Shown here one piece after another: positions 15,791 to 24,405 of a stretch of 33,210 bases of DNA (position 1 is its first letter; every line of letters begins with the position of its first letter). Source of the stretch: an uncultured Acetobacteraceae bacterium (GTDB lineage: Bacteria; Pseudomonadota; Alphaproteobacteria; Acetobacterales; Acetobacteraceae); assembly GCA_937902425.1 (NCBI GenBank), contig CALFNB010000074.1:1-33210 (forward strand), given 5' to 3'. A program made the position numbers and the translations under genes. The notes under the pieces were generated by a model. The model saw nothing but the letters and a program-made list of their open reading frames with translations. It ran no database searches and was not told the DNA's origin.

Positions 15791-16972
15791 TTACACAAAC
15801 TGTACCACGTTCTCGCAACCGATGATGTGGCGGCCCACCATTTCGATCAGCGGCAGCATCGCCTGCATATGCTGACTGGCACTCATTGCATCACGGAAGC
15901 GGCGTTCGAACGGCGCGGAATCCATGATCGCCGCGGTGCCCGCGCCGCGGTAGCACGCGATGGAGACATCGGTCGCCTCGTTCATGCCATAGGTCGTGGC
16001 GAGCCGGAGGCGCATCCGCGTGTCCACATCCAGATCGCCTTTCACCGCGGCGTCATAAGTTTGGCACACCGCCTCATGCAGGAAGGCGCGGGCGGCGGAC
16101 AGTTTCGCCTCCAGCAAGCCGATTTCCCGTTGTATCGCGTGGTTGTCGGCCATGGCGCTGATTGACGCCCGGCTGCGCCGGCTACGCGCGAGCGTGGTGT
16201 AGGTCTCCAGCATACGCCGCGCCAGGCCGAGCGTCACGCCGCAGAAACCCATCGCATAGAGCGGGGTGGAGTGGATGGCATAGAGCGGCCCGCTCTCCCG
16301 TCGTTCCTCGGGTGCTTCACGATGCGGGGCGTGCTCGTCCGCCACGAACAGGTCGTTGACCGAGTAAGTATCGCTGCCAGTGCCACGCAGACCGAGGACG
16401 TGCCAGTCGTCGACGATCGTGGCTTTCTCGCGAAGGAACAGGAAGCTGCGCACGTCTGGAGTGCCGTAGCGGATGTGTGGCGTGCCATCGGGGTTCTGCA
16501 CGGCGCCGTGGGCGCCGATCCAGGTGGTGTGACGGCTGCCGCTCGCGAAGCTCCAGGTGCCGGTCAGGCGGTAGCCGCCGTCCACGCGGATGGCCTTGCT
16601 GTTGCTGGTAATGGCGCCCCAGGCGAGCCCGGCGCGCCGACCATCGAAGACGGAGACGGCGGCGTTGTGCGGCATGGCGGCGGCGGACGTCGCGGAGGAG
16701 ACGTTGGACTGGTTGACGAACCAGCCGGTGCTGGCGTCGGCCCAGGCGACGGCCTCGGTTGTCTTGCAGAACTCCAGTGGGTGGATTTCCTGACCTCCCA
16801 GGGACCTGGGCAGCAGCAGGCGCAGCAGGTCCTGATCGACGAGGGCGTCAACGACCTCTGGGGTCAGTTCGCGGCGGCGGTCGATCTCGGGGCCATGGGC
16901 GTCCAGCAGTGGATGCAGTGCGTGGGCACGGTCGGGGGCGCTGGTAAGTGGTGCTGACTGGACGGTGTCCAT
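15791..16972 (-). CDS. Acyl-CoA-dehydrogenase-fold flavoprotein (group D monooxygenase type)
   Basis: A 393-aa protein with the three-domain acyl-CoA dehydrogenase fold: an N-terminal helical domain with LLLPRSLGGQEIHPLEF, a middle beta-domain with WSFASGSRHTTWIGAHGA and the WHVLGLRGTGSDTYSV flavin-site segment (about 190-210), and a C-terminal helical domain with GAGTAAIMDSAPFERRFRDAM. The C-terminal form matches the Acyl-CoA_DH_2 group, which contains flavin-dependent monooxygenases (HsaA, DszC, HpaB relatives) more often than true dehydrogenases; the usual catalytic Glu of dehydrogenases is not evident. The start at 16972 (MDTVQSAPL) is preferred over one 27 codons upstream because AAGGA lies 8 bases before it. 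It likely needs a separate flavin reductase; the Ddn-like gene at 22032 is a possible but unproven partner. Confidence 0.8.
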   Translation of the reverse strand: MDTVQSAPLTSAPDRAHALHPLLDAHGPEIDRRRELTPEVVDALVDQDLLRLLLPRSLGGQEIHPLEFCKTTEAVAWADASTGWFVNQSNVSSATSAAAMPHNAAVSVFDGRRAGLAWGAITSNSKAIRVDGGYRLTGTWSFASGSRHTTWIGAHGAVQNPDGTPHIRYGTPDVRSFLFLREKATIVDDWHVLGLRGTGSDTYSVNDLFVADEHAPHREAPEERRESGPLYAIHSTPLYAMGFCGVTLGLARRMLETYTTLARSRRSRASISAMADNHAIQREIGLLEAKLSAARAFLHEAVCQTYDAAVKGDLDVDTRMRLRLATTYGMNEATDVSIACYRGAGTAAIMDSAPFERRFRDAMSASQHMQAMLPLIEMVGRHIIGCENVVQFV

Positions 16973-17102
16973 GAAGGCTTCCTTGGTGGCCGGGTCCGGT
17001 GAGCAATAGGGGCGGCGTTGGAACGGCGTCAATCTGCTGGCCGGTGCGGTCATGCGGGTGGGCTTTACCGGTCCGTGGCGGCGCGGTATTCGTTATGGAA
17101 CG

Positions 17103-17112
17103 ATAATATTAT
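17103..17112. promoter_or_regulatory. AT-rich palindrome, candidate promoter element
   Basis: The perfect palindrome ataatattat sits in an AT-rich island within GC-rich DNA, 130 bases upstream of the acyl-CoA-dehydrogenase-like start on the minus strand. It could be a -10 region or operator. No clear -35 partner is assigned. Confidence 0.25.
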
Positions 17113-17255
17113 TCCGCTTGAATATCATGCGAAGCGCCGTTATCCACGCATGACCTGGACCCGCGTCCGATCTTCATCAATACGATGGTCCGGTCGAGTC
17201 GGGCCATGACGTGGAGGGCAAAAGTCAGACTTAATGCGAAGTGATATGCGACCTC

Positions 17256-18350
17256 CTACGTCACGGTGATCGCTCCGGTAACCAGCGCACCGGTGGTGAC
17301 CCCGCCGGAACCTTGCGCCAGCATCCACAGATAGAATGTCGCCGCTGTCGCCGGCGCGTTGAACCACTGGCCCCATCCATTGGTTTGCCCATCGGCGCCG
17401 GCCGCGATCAGGCCCGTGGTCGGGATCGTCGAGTTGCTCGCCGACCAGGCGAAAGATGCCCCGGTCACCGCGGTTGGCGCGGCGGCCGCGGTCAACTGAG
17501 CACCGCCATTGGGCGCAACGCCGGTACTATGAACCTGCGTGGTCGCGGCGATCCAGGCGCCCTGCGCAACCGTGGCACCCCAGGTTGTCCCCGTGGTGAC
17601 GGCTGACCACGCCCCTGGGCTTGCCGCGGCGTTGGTCGCCCGCACTTCCACGTCGACCGCGGTCGCACCGGTCAGGCCGGCGAGAGTGTACGGACTCGCC
17701 ACTCCCGTTACCACCGTCCAGGTGCCGGCACCCGTCGGACTGGAGCGCACATTGTAACCCGTGGCGGCGCCGTGCGTGCCATCGACCCCTGGAGCACTCC
17801 AGGTGACGGTCAGCTTCGTGTTCGTGCCATCCGGCGGTGGCGCGACGCTCGCGATCGCCGGCGCGTTCGGCGCGAAAGGCCCCGCCGCCGCCGTGGTGCG
17901 CGTGCTGGTGGCCGACCATGCGCTCGTGCCGGCGGTGTTCGAGCACTGGAGTTGAACGTCGATCGCCGCGCCGGCGGTCAGGCCCGACAGGTCGTATGGG
18001 CTCGTGACACCTGACACCACCGTCCAGGTGGCGGCGCCTGACGGGCTGGATCGCAGGGCGAACGCGGTGGCGGCGCCGTGCGAGCCGTCGATCGCCGGGG
18101 CTGTCCAGGTCACGGTCAGGTGGCTGCCGGTGCCTTGCGCGAGCGATACGGCGCCCGGCGTGTTGGGTATGAACAGTGTGGGCGGTGTCGCGATCGCCGC
18201 CGGTACCGGCGGCTCGGCGGCTTGGCCGTGCCCCGGACGTACCCACCTTGTCTGTGGCGCGGGTGAGCTTGGCTGCCCGAGGGCGTGGACCGCGGTCATG
18301 TGCCGGCTTATCTGCTGGGCTGGCTGCCGTGGCGTGTCGGATTTTGGCAT
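17256..18350 (-). CDS. Tandem fibronectin type III protein
   Basis: A 364-aa protein. After a ~60-residue Pro/Ala-rich N-terminus without a signal peptide come two fibronectin type III domains (about 63-153 and 161-256). They are close copies of each other, sharing LTVTW(T/S)AP, DG(S/T)HGAAT, RSSP(S/T)GA-TWTVV and GLT..A.DV, so they arose by recent internal duplication. The last ~105 residues (VAQGAWIAATTQVHSTGVAP onward, ending GALVTGAITVT) form a Gly/Thr-rich beta-type domain I cannot name. AGGAG lies 11 bases before the ATG. Bacterial Fn3 pairs occur in extracellular polysaccharide-active enzymes and phage tail proteins, and the absence of a secretion signal leans to a phage-tail-like origin, but no other phage gene is nearby. 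It sits among metabolic genes with no evident link. Confidence 0.75.
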   Translation of the reverse strand: MPKSDTPRQPAQQISRHMTAVHALGQPSSPAPQTRWVRPGHGQAAEPPVPAAIATPPTLFIPNTPGAVSLAQGTGSHLTVTWTAPAIDGSHGAATAFALRSSPSGAATWTVVSGVTSPYDLSGLTAGAAIDVQLQCSNTAGTSAWSATSTRTTAAAGPFAPNAPAIASVAPPPDGTNTKLTVTWSAPGVDGTHGAATGYNVRSSPTGAGTWTVVTGVASPYTLAGLTGATAVDVEVRATNAAASPGAWSAVTTGTTWGATVAQGAWIAATTQVHSTGVAPNGGAQLTAAAAPTAVTGASFAWSASNSTIPTTGLIAAGADGQTNGWGQWFNAPATAATFYLWMLAQGSGGVTTGALVTGAITVT

Positions 18351-18497
18351 TCTTGTGCGGCTCCTGTTGGCGCCGCGTGGATATGGGAAGCCCGCCGCCG
18401 TTATCCAGATGTTAGATGTACTAATGTACGATATCGGTTTTCAACCGGATAAGGGCTAATGCCAGCATTTTCCACTAACGCGCCGGCCGCTGGCCGC
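18351..18497. other. Gap with weak hairpin between BVMO and Fn3 genes
   Basis: The gap contains an imperfect hairpin near 18432-18452 (arms tatcggtt and aaccggata, one bulge). It has no T-run on the minus strand, so a terminator role for the BVMO gene is uncertain. Confidence 0.25.
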
Positions 18498-20138
18498 CTA
18501 TGCCAGCGCGAGTTCCCGGTAACCCGTCGCCGCCACCTCGTCACAGCGCGCGCGGTAGGCCGGGGCACTGCCGCTGTAGCGCGCGATGATTCGGGTCTGC
18601 TTGCCCTCCACGTTCGAGTTGATGCCGGTCATCCAAGAATTGACCTCGTTGGACAGCAGCCCCACCCCGAGCGACTTCACGTGATCGGTCCAGGACGCCA
18701 CGCCCGCCGCGGTGGCCTCCACCCGCGTCAATTGATGGTCCCGCGCGTGGCGGATCAGACTTGTCACCCACTCCACATTGTATTCGATACTGCGCGGAAT
18801 ATTGCCCAGAGCGGTATGCGGCCCCATCAGCATCATCATGTTGGGGAAACCCTCGACCATGACGCCCAGATAAGTGCGCGGCCCGCCTTTCCATTTATCC
18901 TTCAACCGAAGCCCGTCCACGCCCCGGATATCGATCCGGTCAAAGCTGCCGGTGATGGCGTCGAAACCGGTCGCGTAAATGATGATATCGAACTCGTACT
19001 CCCGATCGCTGGTCTTGATGCCGTTCGGTGTGATCCGTTCGATCGGAGCTTCCTTGATATCCACCAGTTCGACGTTCGGCTGATTGTAGACCTCGTAATA
19101 CTTCGTCTCCAAAGGCACGCGGCGGGTGCCGAAGCCGTGGTTTTTTGGGATCAGCTTCTCGGCCACCACTGGGTCCTTCACCCGCTGGCGAATCTTGCGG
19201 GCCACGAAATCGGTGATCGCGTCGTTCGCCTTCGGATTGGTCAGGATATCGCGAAAATTGCCCTGCCAGATGCCGAAGCCGGGCGAGGCATACAGCTTCT
19301 CGAAGAACGCCTCGCGCTTTTCCGGCGTCACTTCGAATGTGCCGCGCGGATCCGGCGTGTGCAGGAAACACGCGAAGGTCTCCTGGCAGCGTTTGAACAT
19401 TTCCGGGTAGCCGGCCTTGATCTTCGCCATTTGCTCGGCGTCGATCCGGCTGTTGTGCAGCGGCGCGCACCAGTTCGGCGTGCGCTGGAACACGGTCAGG
19501 TGGCCGGCGGTCTTGGCGACTTCCTGGATCGTCTGCACGCCGGTGGCGCCGGTGCCGATCACGGCCACGCGCTTGCCCTCGAAGCTCACCGGCTCCTTCG
19601 GCCAGCGGGCGGTGTGGAAGGATGCGCCTTTGAAACTGTCCACCCCTTCGATGCGCGGCATCGTCGGCGCCGACAGCGGGCCAATCGCGGTGATCAGGAA
19701 CCGCGTGCGAAAGCGGTCGCCGTTTTCCAGCGTCACATCCCAGCTTCGCGTCGCGTCCTGGTAGTGTGCCGCGCTGACCCGGCTGCGAAACTGGATGTCG
19801 CGGCGCAGGTCGAACTTGTCCGCGACGTGATTGAGGTAGCGCTCGGTCTCCGGCTGCGGCGCGAAATGTTCATTCCAGTTCCATTCCTCCAGCAGCTCCT
19901 TCGAAAACGAGTAGCTGTAGGAGTAGCTTTCGGAATCAAAACGAGCGCCTGGATAACGGTTCCAGTACCATGTGCCGCCGACCCCGGTGCCGGCCTCCAG
20001 CACCCGCACGCGCATGCCAAGCTCCCGCATGCGGTAGAGTTGGTAGAGCCCCGACATGCCCGCCCCAATGATGATGGCGTCGTAGTCCAATGCCGGCGCC
20101 GTGCCGGCCTGGGCCTGGGTTTCGTGCGAGGCGGTCAT
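18498..20138 (-). CDS. Flavin-containing Baeyer-Villiger monooxygenase
   Basis: A 546-aa class B flavoprotein monooxygenase, the usual length of cyclohexanone-monooxygenase-type enzymes. It has the FAD-binding GAGMSG at 25-30 with GGTWYWNRYPGARFD (54-68), the BVMO fingerprint FKGASFHTARWP at 169-180 (FxGxxxHxxxWP, His175 and Trp179), the NADPH-binding GTGATG at 195-200, and the C-terminal IIIYATGFDAITGSFDRIDI segment. Such enzymes insert oxygen next to a ketone using NADPH and O2, giving an ester or lactone. A GGAG site lies ~9 bases upstream of the ATG. It is cytoplasmic. Its neighbours (flavin monooxygenase, transporter, amidohydrolases, OCH-like hydrolase) point to catabolism of a cyclic or aromatic ketone. 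All key residues are present, so activity is expected; the substrate is unknown. Confidence 0.93.
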   Translation of the reverse strand: MTASHETQAQAGTAPALDYDAIIIGAGMSGLYQLYRMRELGMRVRVLEAGTGVGGTWYWNRYPGARFDSESYSYSYSFSKELLEEWNWNEHFAPQPETERYLNHVADKFDLRRDIQFRSRVSAAHYQDATRSWDVTLENGDRFRTRFLITAIGPLSAPTMPRIEGVDSFKGASFHTARWPKEPVSFEGKRVAVIGTGATGVQTIQEVAKTAGHLTVFQRTPNWCAPLHNSRIDAEQMAKIKAGYPEMFKRCQETFACFLHTPDPRGTFEVTPEKREAFFEKLYASPGFGIWQGNFRDILTNPKANDAITDFVARKIRQRVKDPVVAEKLIPKNHGFGTRRVPLETKYYEVYNQPNVELVDIKEAPIERITPNGIKTSDREYEFDIIIYATGFDAITGSFDRIDIRGVDGLRLKDKWKGGPRTYLGVMVEGFPNMMMLMGPHTALGNIPRSIEYNVEWVTSLIRHARDHQLTRVEATAAGVASWTDHVKSLGVGLLSNEVNSWMTGINSNVEGKQTRIIARYSGSAPAYRARCDEVAATGYRELALA

Positions 20139-20467
20139 CTGCTGTCGCTCCTGCGTGCGGTGTCAGCGGCTTTCCCAGGGGCGGGGAAGCTACTCACCAG
20201 TAGCTTTGCCACCGACGCGGGCTTTGAGCAACGGTTGGACAGCCCGTCGGCAGGGCGGCACTCTGCCTGGCCCGCCGAGGTTCACAGACAGATGCGCGCC
20301 GCGGGCAAGGAGACGACCGTGCCCGATGTGGTGCTTCAGGATCACACCGACGATAGTCCCACGCGGGCGATCGGCGACAGTGTCAGGCGCTTTGTTGAGC
20401 AGGATTCCAGCTGCCGCCACGCCGGCATAACGGCCGGCGTCAACCGACCGTCAGGGAGCCGAAACGA
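20139..20467. other. Divergent intergenic region, no gene seen
   Basis: 329 bases separate the divergent BVMO and substrate-binding-protein genes. I see no convincing gene; open frames here are extensions of antisense frames. It must hold promoters for both directions, but I could not assign -35/-10 pairs. Confidence 0.5.
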
Positions 20468-22045
20468 ATGAAACGAAGAACACTTTTACAAGCGTCCGCG
20501 GCGGCCGCGCTGCCAACCTCCTTCGCTATCGCCCAACCGGCGAACACCCGCACATTGCGGTTCATTCCGCAGGCGAACCTCACGCTACTCGACCCGATCT
20601 TCACCACCGCTCAGCCTACGGTGAATCACGGTTGGGCCATTTATGACCTGCTGTTTGGCGTCAACGCGAAGCTGGAGCCGAAGCCGCAAATGGCCGAGGG
20701 CTACACGGTGTCCGACGATGGCAGGACCTATTTGATCAAATTGCGTGAGGGCCTGAAATTCCATAACGGCGAACCGGTGCGGGCACAGGATTGCGCGCCC
20801 AGTTTGAAGCGTTGGGCGGCGAGGGAGACGATTGGGCAGACTGTGTGGCAATATGTCGATGCATGCACCGCGCCAGACGACCGCACCCTGAAGATCACCC
20901 TTAAGCGGCCAATCTCGATCTTTATCGAGGCGATTGCCCGCGGCGGCGCATCGGTCGCCTTCATGATGCCCGAGCATGTCGCCAACACCGATCCGTTCAA
21001 GCAGATCAACGACACGACCGGATCCGGACCGTATAAGTTTCTGCCCAATGAATTCGTGCCCGGCGCGCATGCCGCCTATGCCCGCAATCCCGACTATGTG
21101 CCGCGCCAGGAGCCGGCGGAGTGGATGGTCGGCGGCAAGGTCGCGCATTTCGATCGGATCGAATGGCGGGTCATTCCGGACTCCGGCACCGCGGCGGCGG
21201 CTCTGCAGGCCGGCGAGGTGGACTGGTACGAAATGGTGGAGCCCGACCTCGTGCCGTTGTTGCGGCGCAATCCCGATATCACCATCGGCTCACACAATCC
21301 AACGGGCTATAATGGTGTGCTGCGCTTCAACCATCTGCATCCGCCGTTCGACAATGTCGCGGTGCGCCGTGCCGTGATGATGGGGATCAATCAGACCGAT
21401 TACATGGCGTCGGTCACCGGCGGCGACACGAGCGCGTACCTGACCTGCAAGTCGATGTTTCCTTGCGGCAGCCACTACGGCCAGGAGGTCGGCGCCGAGG
21501 CGATGCGGGGCGATGTCGAGAAGGCCAAGGCGATGCTTGCCGCGTCCGGTTACAAGGGCGAGAAGGCGGTACTGCTCAATCCGACCGACCTGACCACGGT
21601 GGGTCCTTTTGGCAACGTGACTTACGACCTGCTGCGCAAGATCGGCATGAACGTGGAGATGGTGGCGACCGACTGGGGCACCGTGGTCCAGCGCCGCGTA
21701 TCACGCGAGCCGGTGGAAAAGGGCGGGTGGTCCATCCTGCACACCTGGGCGCCCTCGACCATTCGCTACACGCCCGTCGAGCATAGCCAGATCCGCGGTC
21801 TAGGCTCGACCGCCTGGTTCGGCTGGTACAAAGACGACACGATGGAGGTGCTCACACGCCGCTTCGTGGAAGCGTCGACGACGGAAGAACGCGAGGCCAC
21901 GGTGCTGGAGATTCACCAGCGCGCGTTCGAGATGGTGCCCTGCATCCCTCTGGGCACGTTTCAGATCCGCACGGCATATCGTGCGAATCTGCAAGGCGTG
22001 ATTTCGGCGACCGGTCCGTATTTCTGGAACGTCAGACGTGTCTGA
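20468..22045 (+). CDS. ABC transporter periplasmic substrate-binding protein, peptide/opine family (SBP_bac_5)
   Basis: A 525-aa solute receptor of the DppA/OppA family. It begins with MKRRTLLQASAAAALPTSFAIAQ: an RR pair, hydrophobic core and AxA-like site at about 20-23, consistent with a Tat or Sec signal peptide. Family signatures follow: LDPIFTTAQPTVNHGWAIYD, then YLIKLREGLKFHNGEPVRAQD (about 95-115), GSGPYKFLPNEFVPG (about 185) and PPFDNVAVRRAV (about 295). Proteins of this family bind peptides, opines, sugars, bile acids and other organics, so the name says little about the ligand. AGGGAG lies upstream of the ATG. No permease or ATPase genes are in the window, so it is an orphan receptor that may dock with a distant transporter. 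Its 3' end overlaps the convergent Ddn-like gene by 14 bases. Confidence 0.88.
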   Translation: MKRRTLLQASAAAALPTSFAIAQPANTRTLRFIPQANLTLLDPIFTTAQPTVNHGWAIYDLLFGVNAKLEPKPQMAEGYTVSDDGRTYLIKLREGLKFHNGEPVRAQDCAPSLKRWAARETIGQTVWQYVDACTAPDDRTLKITLKRPISIFIEAIARGGASVAFMMPEHVANTDPFKQINDTTGSGPYKFLPNEFVPGAHAAYARNPDYVPRQEPAEWMVGGKVAHFDRIEWRVIPDSGTAAAALQAGEVDWYEMVEPDLVPLLRRNPDITIGSHNPTGYNGVLRFNHLHPPFDNVAVRRAVMMGINQTDYMASVTGGDTSAYLTCKSMFPCGSHYGQEVGAEAMRGDVEKAKAMLAASGYKGEKAVLLNPTDLTTVGPFGNVTYDLLRKIGMNVEMVATDWGTVVQRRVSREPVEKGGWSILHTWAPSTIRYTPVEHSQIRGLGSTAWFGWYKDDTMEVLTRRFVEASTTEEREATVLEIHQRAFEMVPCIPLGTFQIRTAYRANLQGVISATGPYFWNVRRV

Positions 22046-22505
22046 CAGGATCAAGTACGACGACGGGGATCTCTCGCCCACCGGACTTAAGTTGGTAGTC
22101 GGCGAAGGGCGGCCAGATTTCAACCGCTTTCGCCCACAGCCGCGTCCGTTCCTCACCGGCGGCGGTCCGTGCCCGCGCGTGCATCTTCGCGGTGCCGACC
22201 TGGATGTCGACCTCCGGATCGGCGAGGATGTTGCGGTACCAGCCGGGGTGCTCCGGCGCGCCGCCCTTCGACGCGATCACGAAATAGCTGTCGCCATCAC
22301 GCCCGTAGAACAGCGGGAACAAATACCGCTGCCCCGACTTGCGGCCGGTCGTGGTCAACAGCAACGACGGGACGGCCTTCTCGGGCACGCCGGGCCGGAC
22401 AATCGTGTAAATGTGACCGTCGGTGCCCCCGCTGGATAAATAGCGGTCCACATGATCCTTCATCCATTGCGGAAGGTTGGGAGCGAGGGTCGTTTCGGTC
22501 ATCAT
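22032..22505 (-). CDS. Ddn-type nitroreductase / deazaflavin-dependent oxidoreductase family
   Basis: A 157-aa split-barrel flavoprotein. The segment SLLLTTTGRKSGQRYLFPLF (about 47-66), followed by YFVIASKGGAPEHPGWYRNI and LADPEVDIQVG, is the hallmark of the Ddn/F420H2-dependent reductase family, in which TGRKSG contacts the cofactor. Members use F420H2, FMN or heme-type ligands; F420 is uncommon in this kind of bacterium, so FMN is possible. GAGGA lies upstream of two adjacent ATG codons; the outer one at 22505 is used here. It is the last gene of the five-gene minus-strand operon, just behind the luciferase-like monooxygenase, to which it could supply reduced cofactor (inference). Confidence 0.85.
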   Translation of the reverse strand: MMTETTLAPNLPQWMKDHVDRYLSSGGTDGHIYTIVRPGVPEKAVPSLLLTTTGRKSGQRYLFPLFYGRDGDSYFVIASKGGAPEHPGWYRNILADPEVDIQVGTAKMHARARTAAGEERTRLWAKAVEIWPPFADYQLKSGGREIPVVVLDPVRHV

Positions 22506-22532
22506 CGTGTTTCCTCATGCGCCATTTTGGTG

Positions 22533-23555
22533 TCACAGGCCCTGGCGAACCCGCGGGAACAGTTCTTTCGCGATCATATCGATTGTCTCCACGGCCAGGC
22601 TCTCCGGCATGCCGGCCCATTCCGTGCTCATGACCAGATGATTGACGCCAAGCCGGCGGCGGATCGCCAGGATCTGTTCCGCGACCTCATCGGGAGAGCC
22701 GATCAGAAAACGATCGCCAATCAGGCTGTCGAAATCCTGACCAAGGCCGCGGTCGTCCGCCGGCATATCCTGGTGCCAGGAATGATACGCCTTGTATTTC
22801 GCGCCGAGATAAGGAGCGCACAGGCGGATCGCCTCGGCTCGGGTCTTCGCGACGAAGATCTCCCGCCGCAAGGGCAGCTCCTCCGGGAACGGCTTGCCGG
22901 CGGCATCGAGCGCGCGCCGATACAGCTCCATCTGGCGTTCGAGGGTGGTGATCTCGACCGCGGGCCCGATATACCAGCAGTCACCGAGCCGGGCGGCTCG
23001 TTCGATCGCGGGGTCGGCATTGGCGCCAATCCAGATCGGCGGATGCGGTTTTTGCAATGGTTTCGGCAGGCAGGAGGCATCGTCGAGCTCGAAATGCGCG
23101 GCTTTCATCTGGACCTTGTCCTCGGTCCATAGCCGCTTGATCGCCACGAGATTGGCCTCGAACCGGCGAACTCGCTGCGCCCGCGGCACGCCGAACGCCT
23201 TGAACTCGACATCGCGATAGCCGAGGCCGACACCCAGGATTATCTTGCCACCGGTTATCACATCGAGCGTCGCGAATTCCTCGGCGACATGCAGCGGCGA
23301 CAACAGAGGCAGCAGCAGGACCCCGGCATTGAGCCGCATCCGCGGCGCCTCGGCGGCGAAACGCGCCAGCATCGGCACCAGTTGCAGCATCTGAAATGGG
23401 TAAGCACTGTAGTGAGCGGTCTTGGTGATGGAGTCGAAACCAAGCCGGTCCGCCAGCCGGACGAAGGCCAAAGTTTCCTGGAACCGGCGGGAGATATCTT
23501 CGCCTGCTTCCGCCTGGCCGCGGACAACCAGTCCGAACTGGAATTGTGCCGTCAT
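22533..23555 (-). CDS. Luciferase-like (LLM class) flavin-dependent monooxygenase
   Basis: A 340-aa TIM-barrel protein of the bacterial luciferase superfamily. Signatures are FGLVV at the N-terminus, the LADRLGFDSI helix (about 34-43), LNAGVLLLPLLSPLHVAEEFATLD (about 75-98), ITGGKIILGVGLGYRDVEF (about 100-118), RFEANLVAIKRLWTED (about 131-146) and PPIWIGANADPAIERAARLGD (about 172-192). The family oxidises substrates with reduced FMN or F420; diketocamphane monooxygenases, which are type II Baeyer-Villiger enzymes, share the fold. The start codon follows the crotonase stop by only 3 bases, so the two are probably translationally coupled. The neighbouring Ddn-like reductase may supply reduced cofactor. 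The reaction is inferred to be oxygenation of the pathway intermediate. Confidence 0.9.
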   Translation of the reverse strand: MTAQFQFGLVVRGQAEAGEDISRRFQETLAFVRLADRLGFDSITKTAHYSAYPFQMLQLVPMLARFAAEAPRMRLNAGVLLLPLLSPLHVAEEFATLDVITGGKIILGVGLGYRDVEFKAFGVPRAQRVRRFEANLVAIKRLWTEDKVQMKAAHFELDDASCLPKPLQKPHPPIWIGANADPAIERAARLGDCWYIGPAVEITTLERQMELYRRALDAAGKPFPEELPLRREIFVAKTRAEAIRLCAPYLGAKYKAYHSWHQDMPADDRGLGQDFDSLIGDRFLIGSPDEVAEQILAIRRRLGVNHLVMSTEWAGMPESLAVETIDMIAKELFPRVRQGL

Positions 23556-23558
23556 GAT

Positions 23559-24338
23559 TTAATCCTTCTGTTTCGACGGCTCGATCTGTTCCATCAACGC
23601 CAGACCTTCCATCGCGAGGCCGTAACCGAGCAGGTCCTGCATGCGCCTCTTCAGATACTCGGTGAACATCAGTCGCGTATAGCGCAGCAGAAGGGTCGGC
23701 TTTTGGGTCAGCGCCTCGGCATGTTCCCAGGCCCGCGCCAGGACCTTGTCACGCGGCAAAACTTCCGCCACCAGACCCAGATCCTTCGCTTCCTGGGCCG
23801 ACAGCGTCTGCCCGGTGAGCAGAAAGTACCGGCCGCGGTTGAGGCCCAACAGCAGAGGCATCACGATGTGCATGCCATCGCCGGGCACCAGACCGTTCGG
23901 GAAATGCGCCGAGTCCTGGAACGCCGCCGTATCCGAAGCGAGCACGATGTCCGACAGCAACGGAATTTCGCCGTGCCGCCACGCCGGCCCGTTGATCGCC
24001 GAGATCACTGGCACCTCGATGTTCAACAGGTTCATCAGCAAAGCGCGGCCTTCCCAGTGCACGCGGTCGAACGCGTTGGCTGTCAGACCCGCGCTGATGG
24101 CGCTTTGGCCAGGGGTCGCTCGGACACCGGACCACTCATCGCCTGTCCCGGTCAGGATCACCACCCGATTGTCACGGTCGCGCGCGACGTCGGTGAACGC
24201 ATCGGGCAACTCGCCGTGCGGCCCGAGGCCCCAACGCAGCGGTCCGTTATCGGTGTGAAACCGCATCTCCAGGATGCCGTTCTCCCGGCGCATGTGGATG
24301 CACGAATATTTCGTCGCGTACTCGTCGAATCGGCTCAT
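23559..24338 (-). CDS. Crotonase-superfamily C-C hydrolase resembling 6-oxocamphor hydrolase
   Basis: A 259-aa protein that would usually be labelled enoyl-CoA hydratase, but it follows 6-oxocamphor hydrolase (OCH, Rhodococcus CamK) closely along its length. From memory of that sequence it shares VVILTGTG (59-66), IEVPVISAINGP, EIPLLSDIVLA, FQDSAHFPNGLVPGDGMH (140-157) and LNRGRYFLLTGQ (166-177). The OCH residues His122, His145, Asp154 and Glu244 occur here at the same numbers, and OCH Trp40/His45 correspond to Trp36/His41. OCH cleaves a cyclic beta-diketone by a retro-Claisen reaction without CoA. Start 24338 is preferred because GGGAG lies 8 bases upstream. It sits second to third in a tight operon with an amidohydrolase and a luciferase-like monooxygenase. 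The substrate is probably an alicyclic diketone; a CoA-ester substrate is less likely. Confidence 0.82.
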   Translation of the reverse strand: MSRFDEYATKYSCIHMRRENGILEMRFHTDNGPLRWGLGPHGELPDAFTDVARDRDNRVVILTGTGDEWSGVRATPGQSAISAGLTANAFDRVHWEGRALLMNLLNIEVPVISAINGPAWRHGEIPLLSDIVLASDTAAFQDSAHFPNGLVPGDGMHIVMPLLLGLNRGRYFLLTGQTLSAQEAKDLGLVAEVLPRDKVLARAWEHAEALTQKPTLLLRYTRLMFTEYLKRRMQDLLGYGLAMEGLALMEQIEPSKQKD

Positions 24339-24405
24339 CGCGGTGTCTCCCTCGAAAATATGGGCACCGGCGCGGCGGCGATCCTGCCGCGCCGGCTTCG
24401 GAGGA

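Noticed and set aside
18459-20471. A 670-codon plus-strand frame opposite the BVMO gene
   Set aside because: The BVMO on the minus strand has all family motifs. The antisense frame has none, and its open length follows from high GC third positions.
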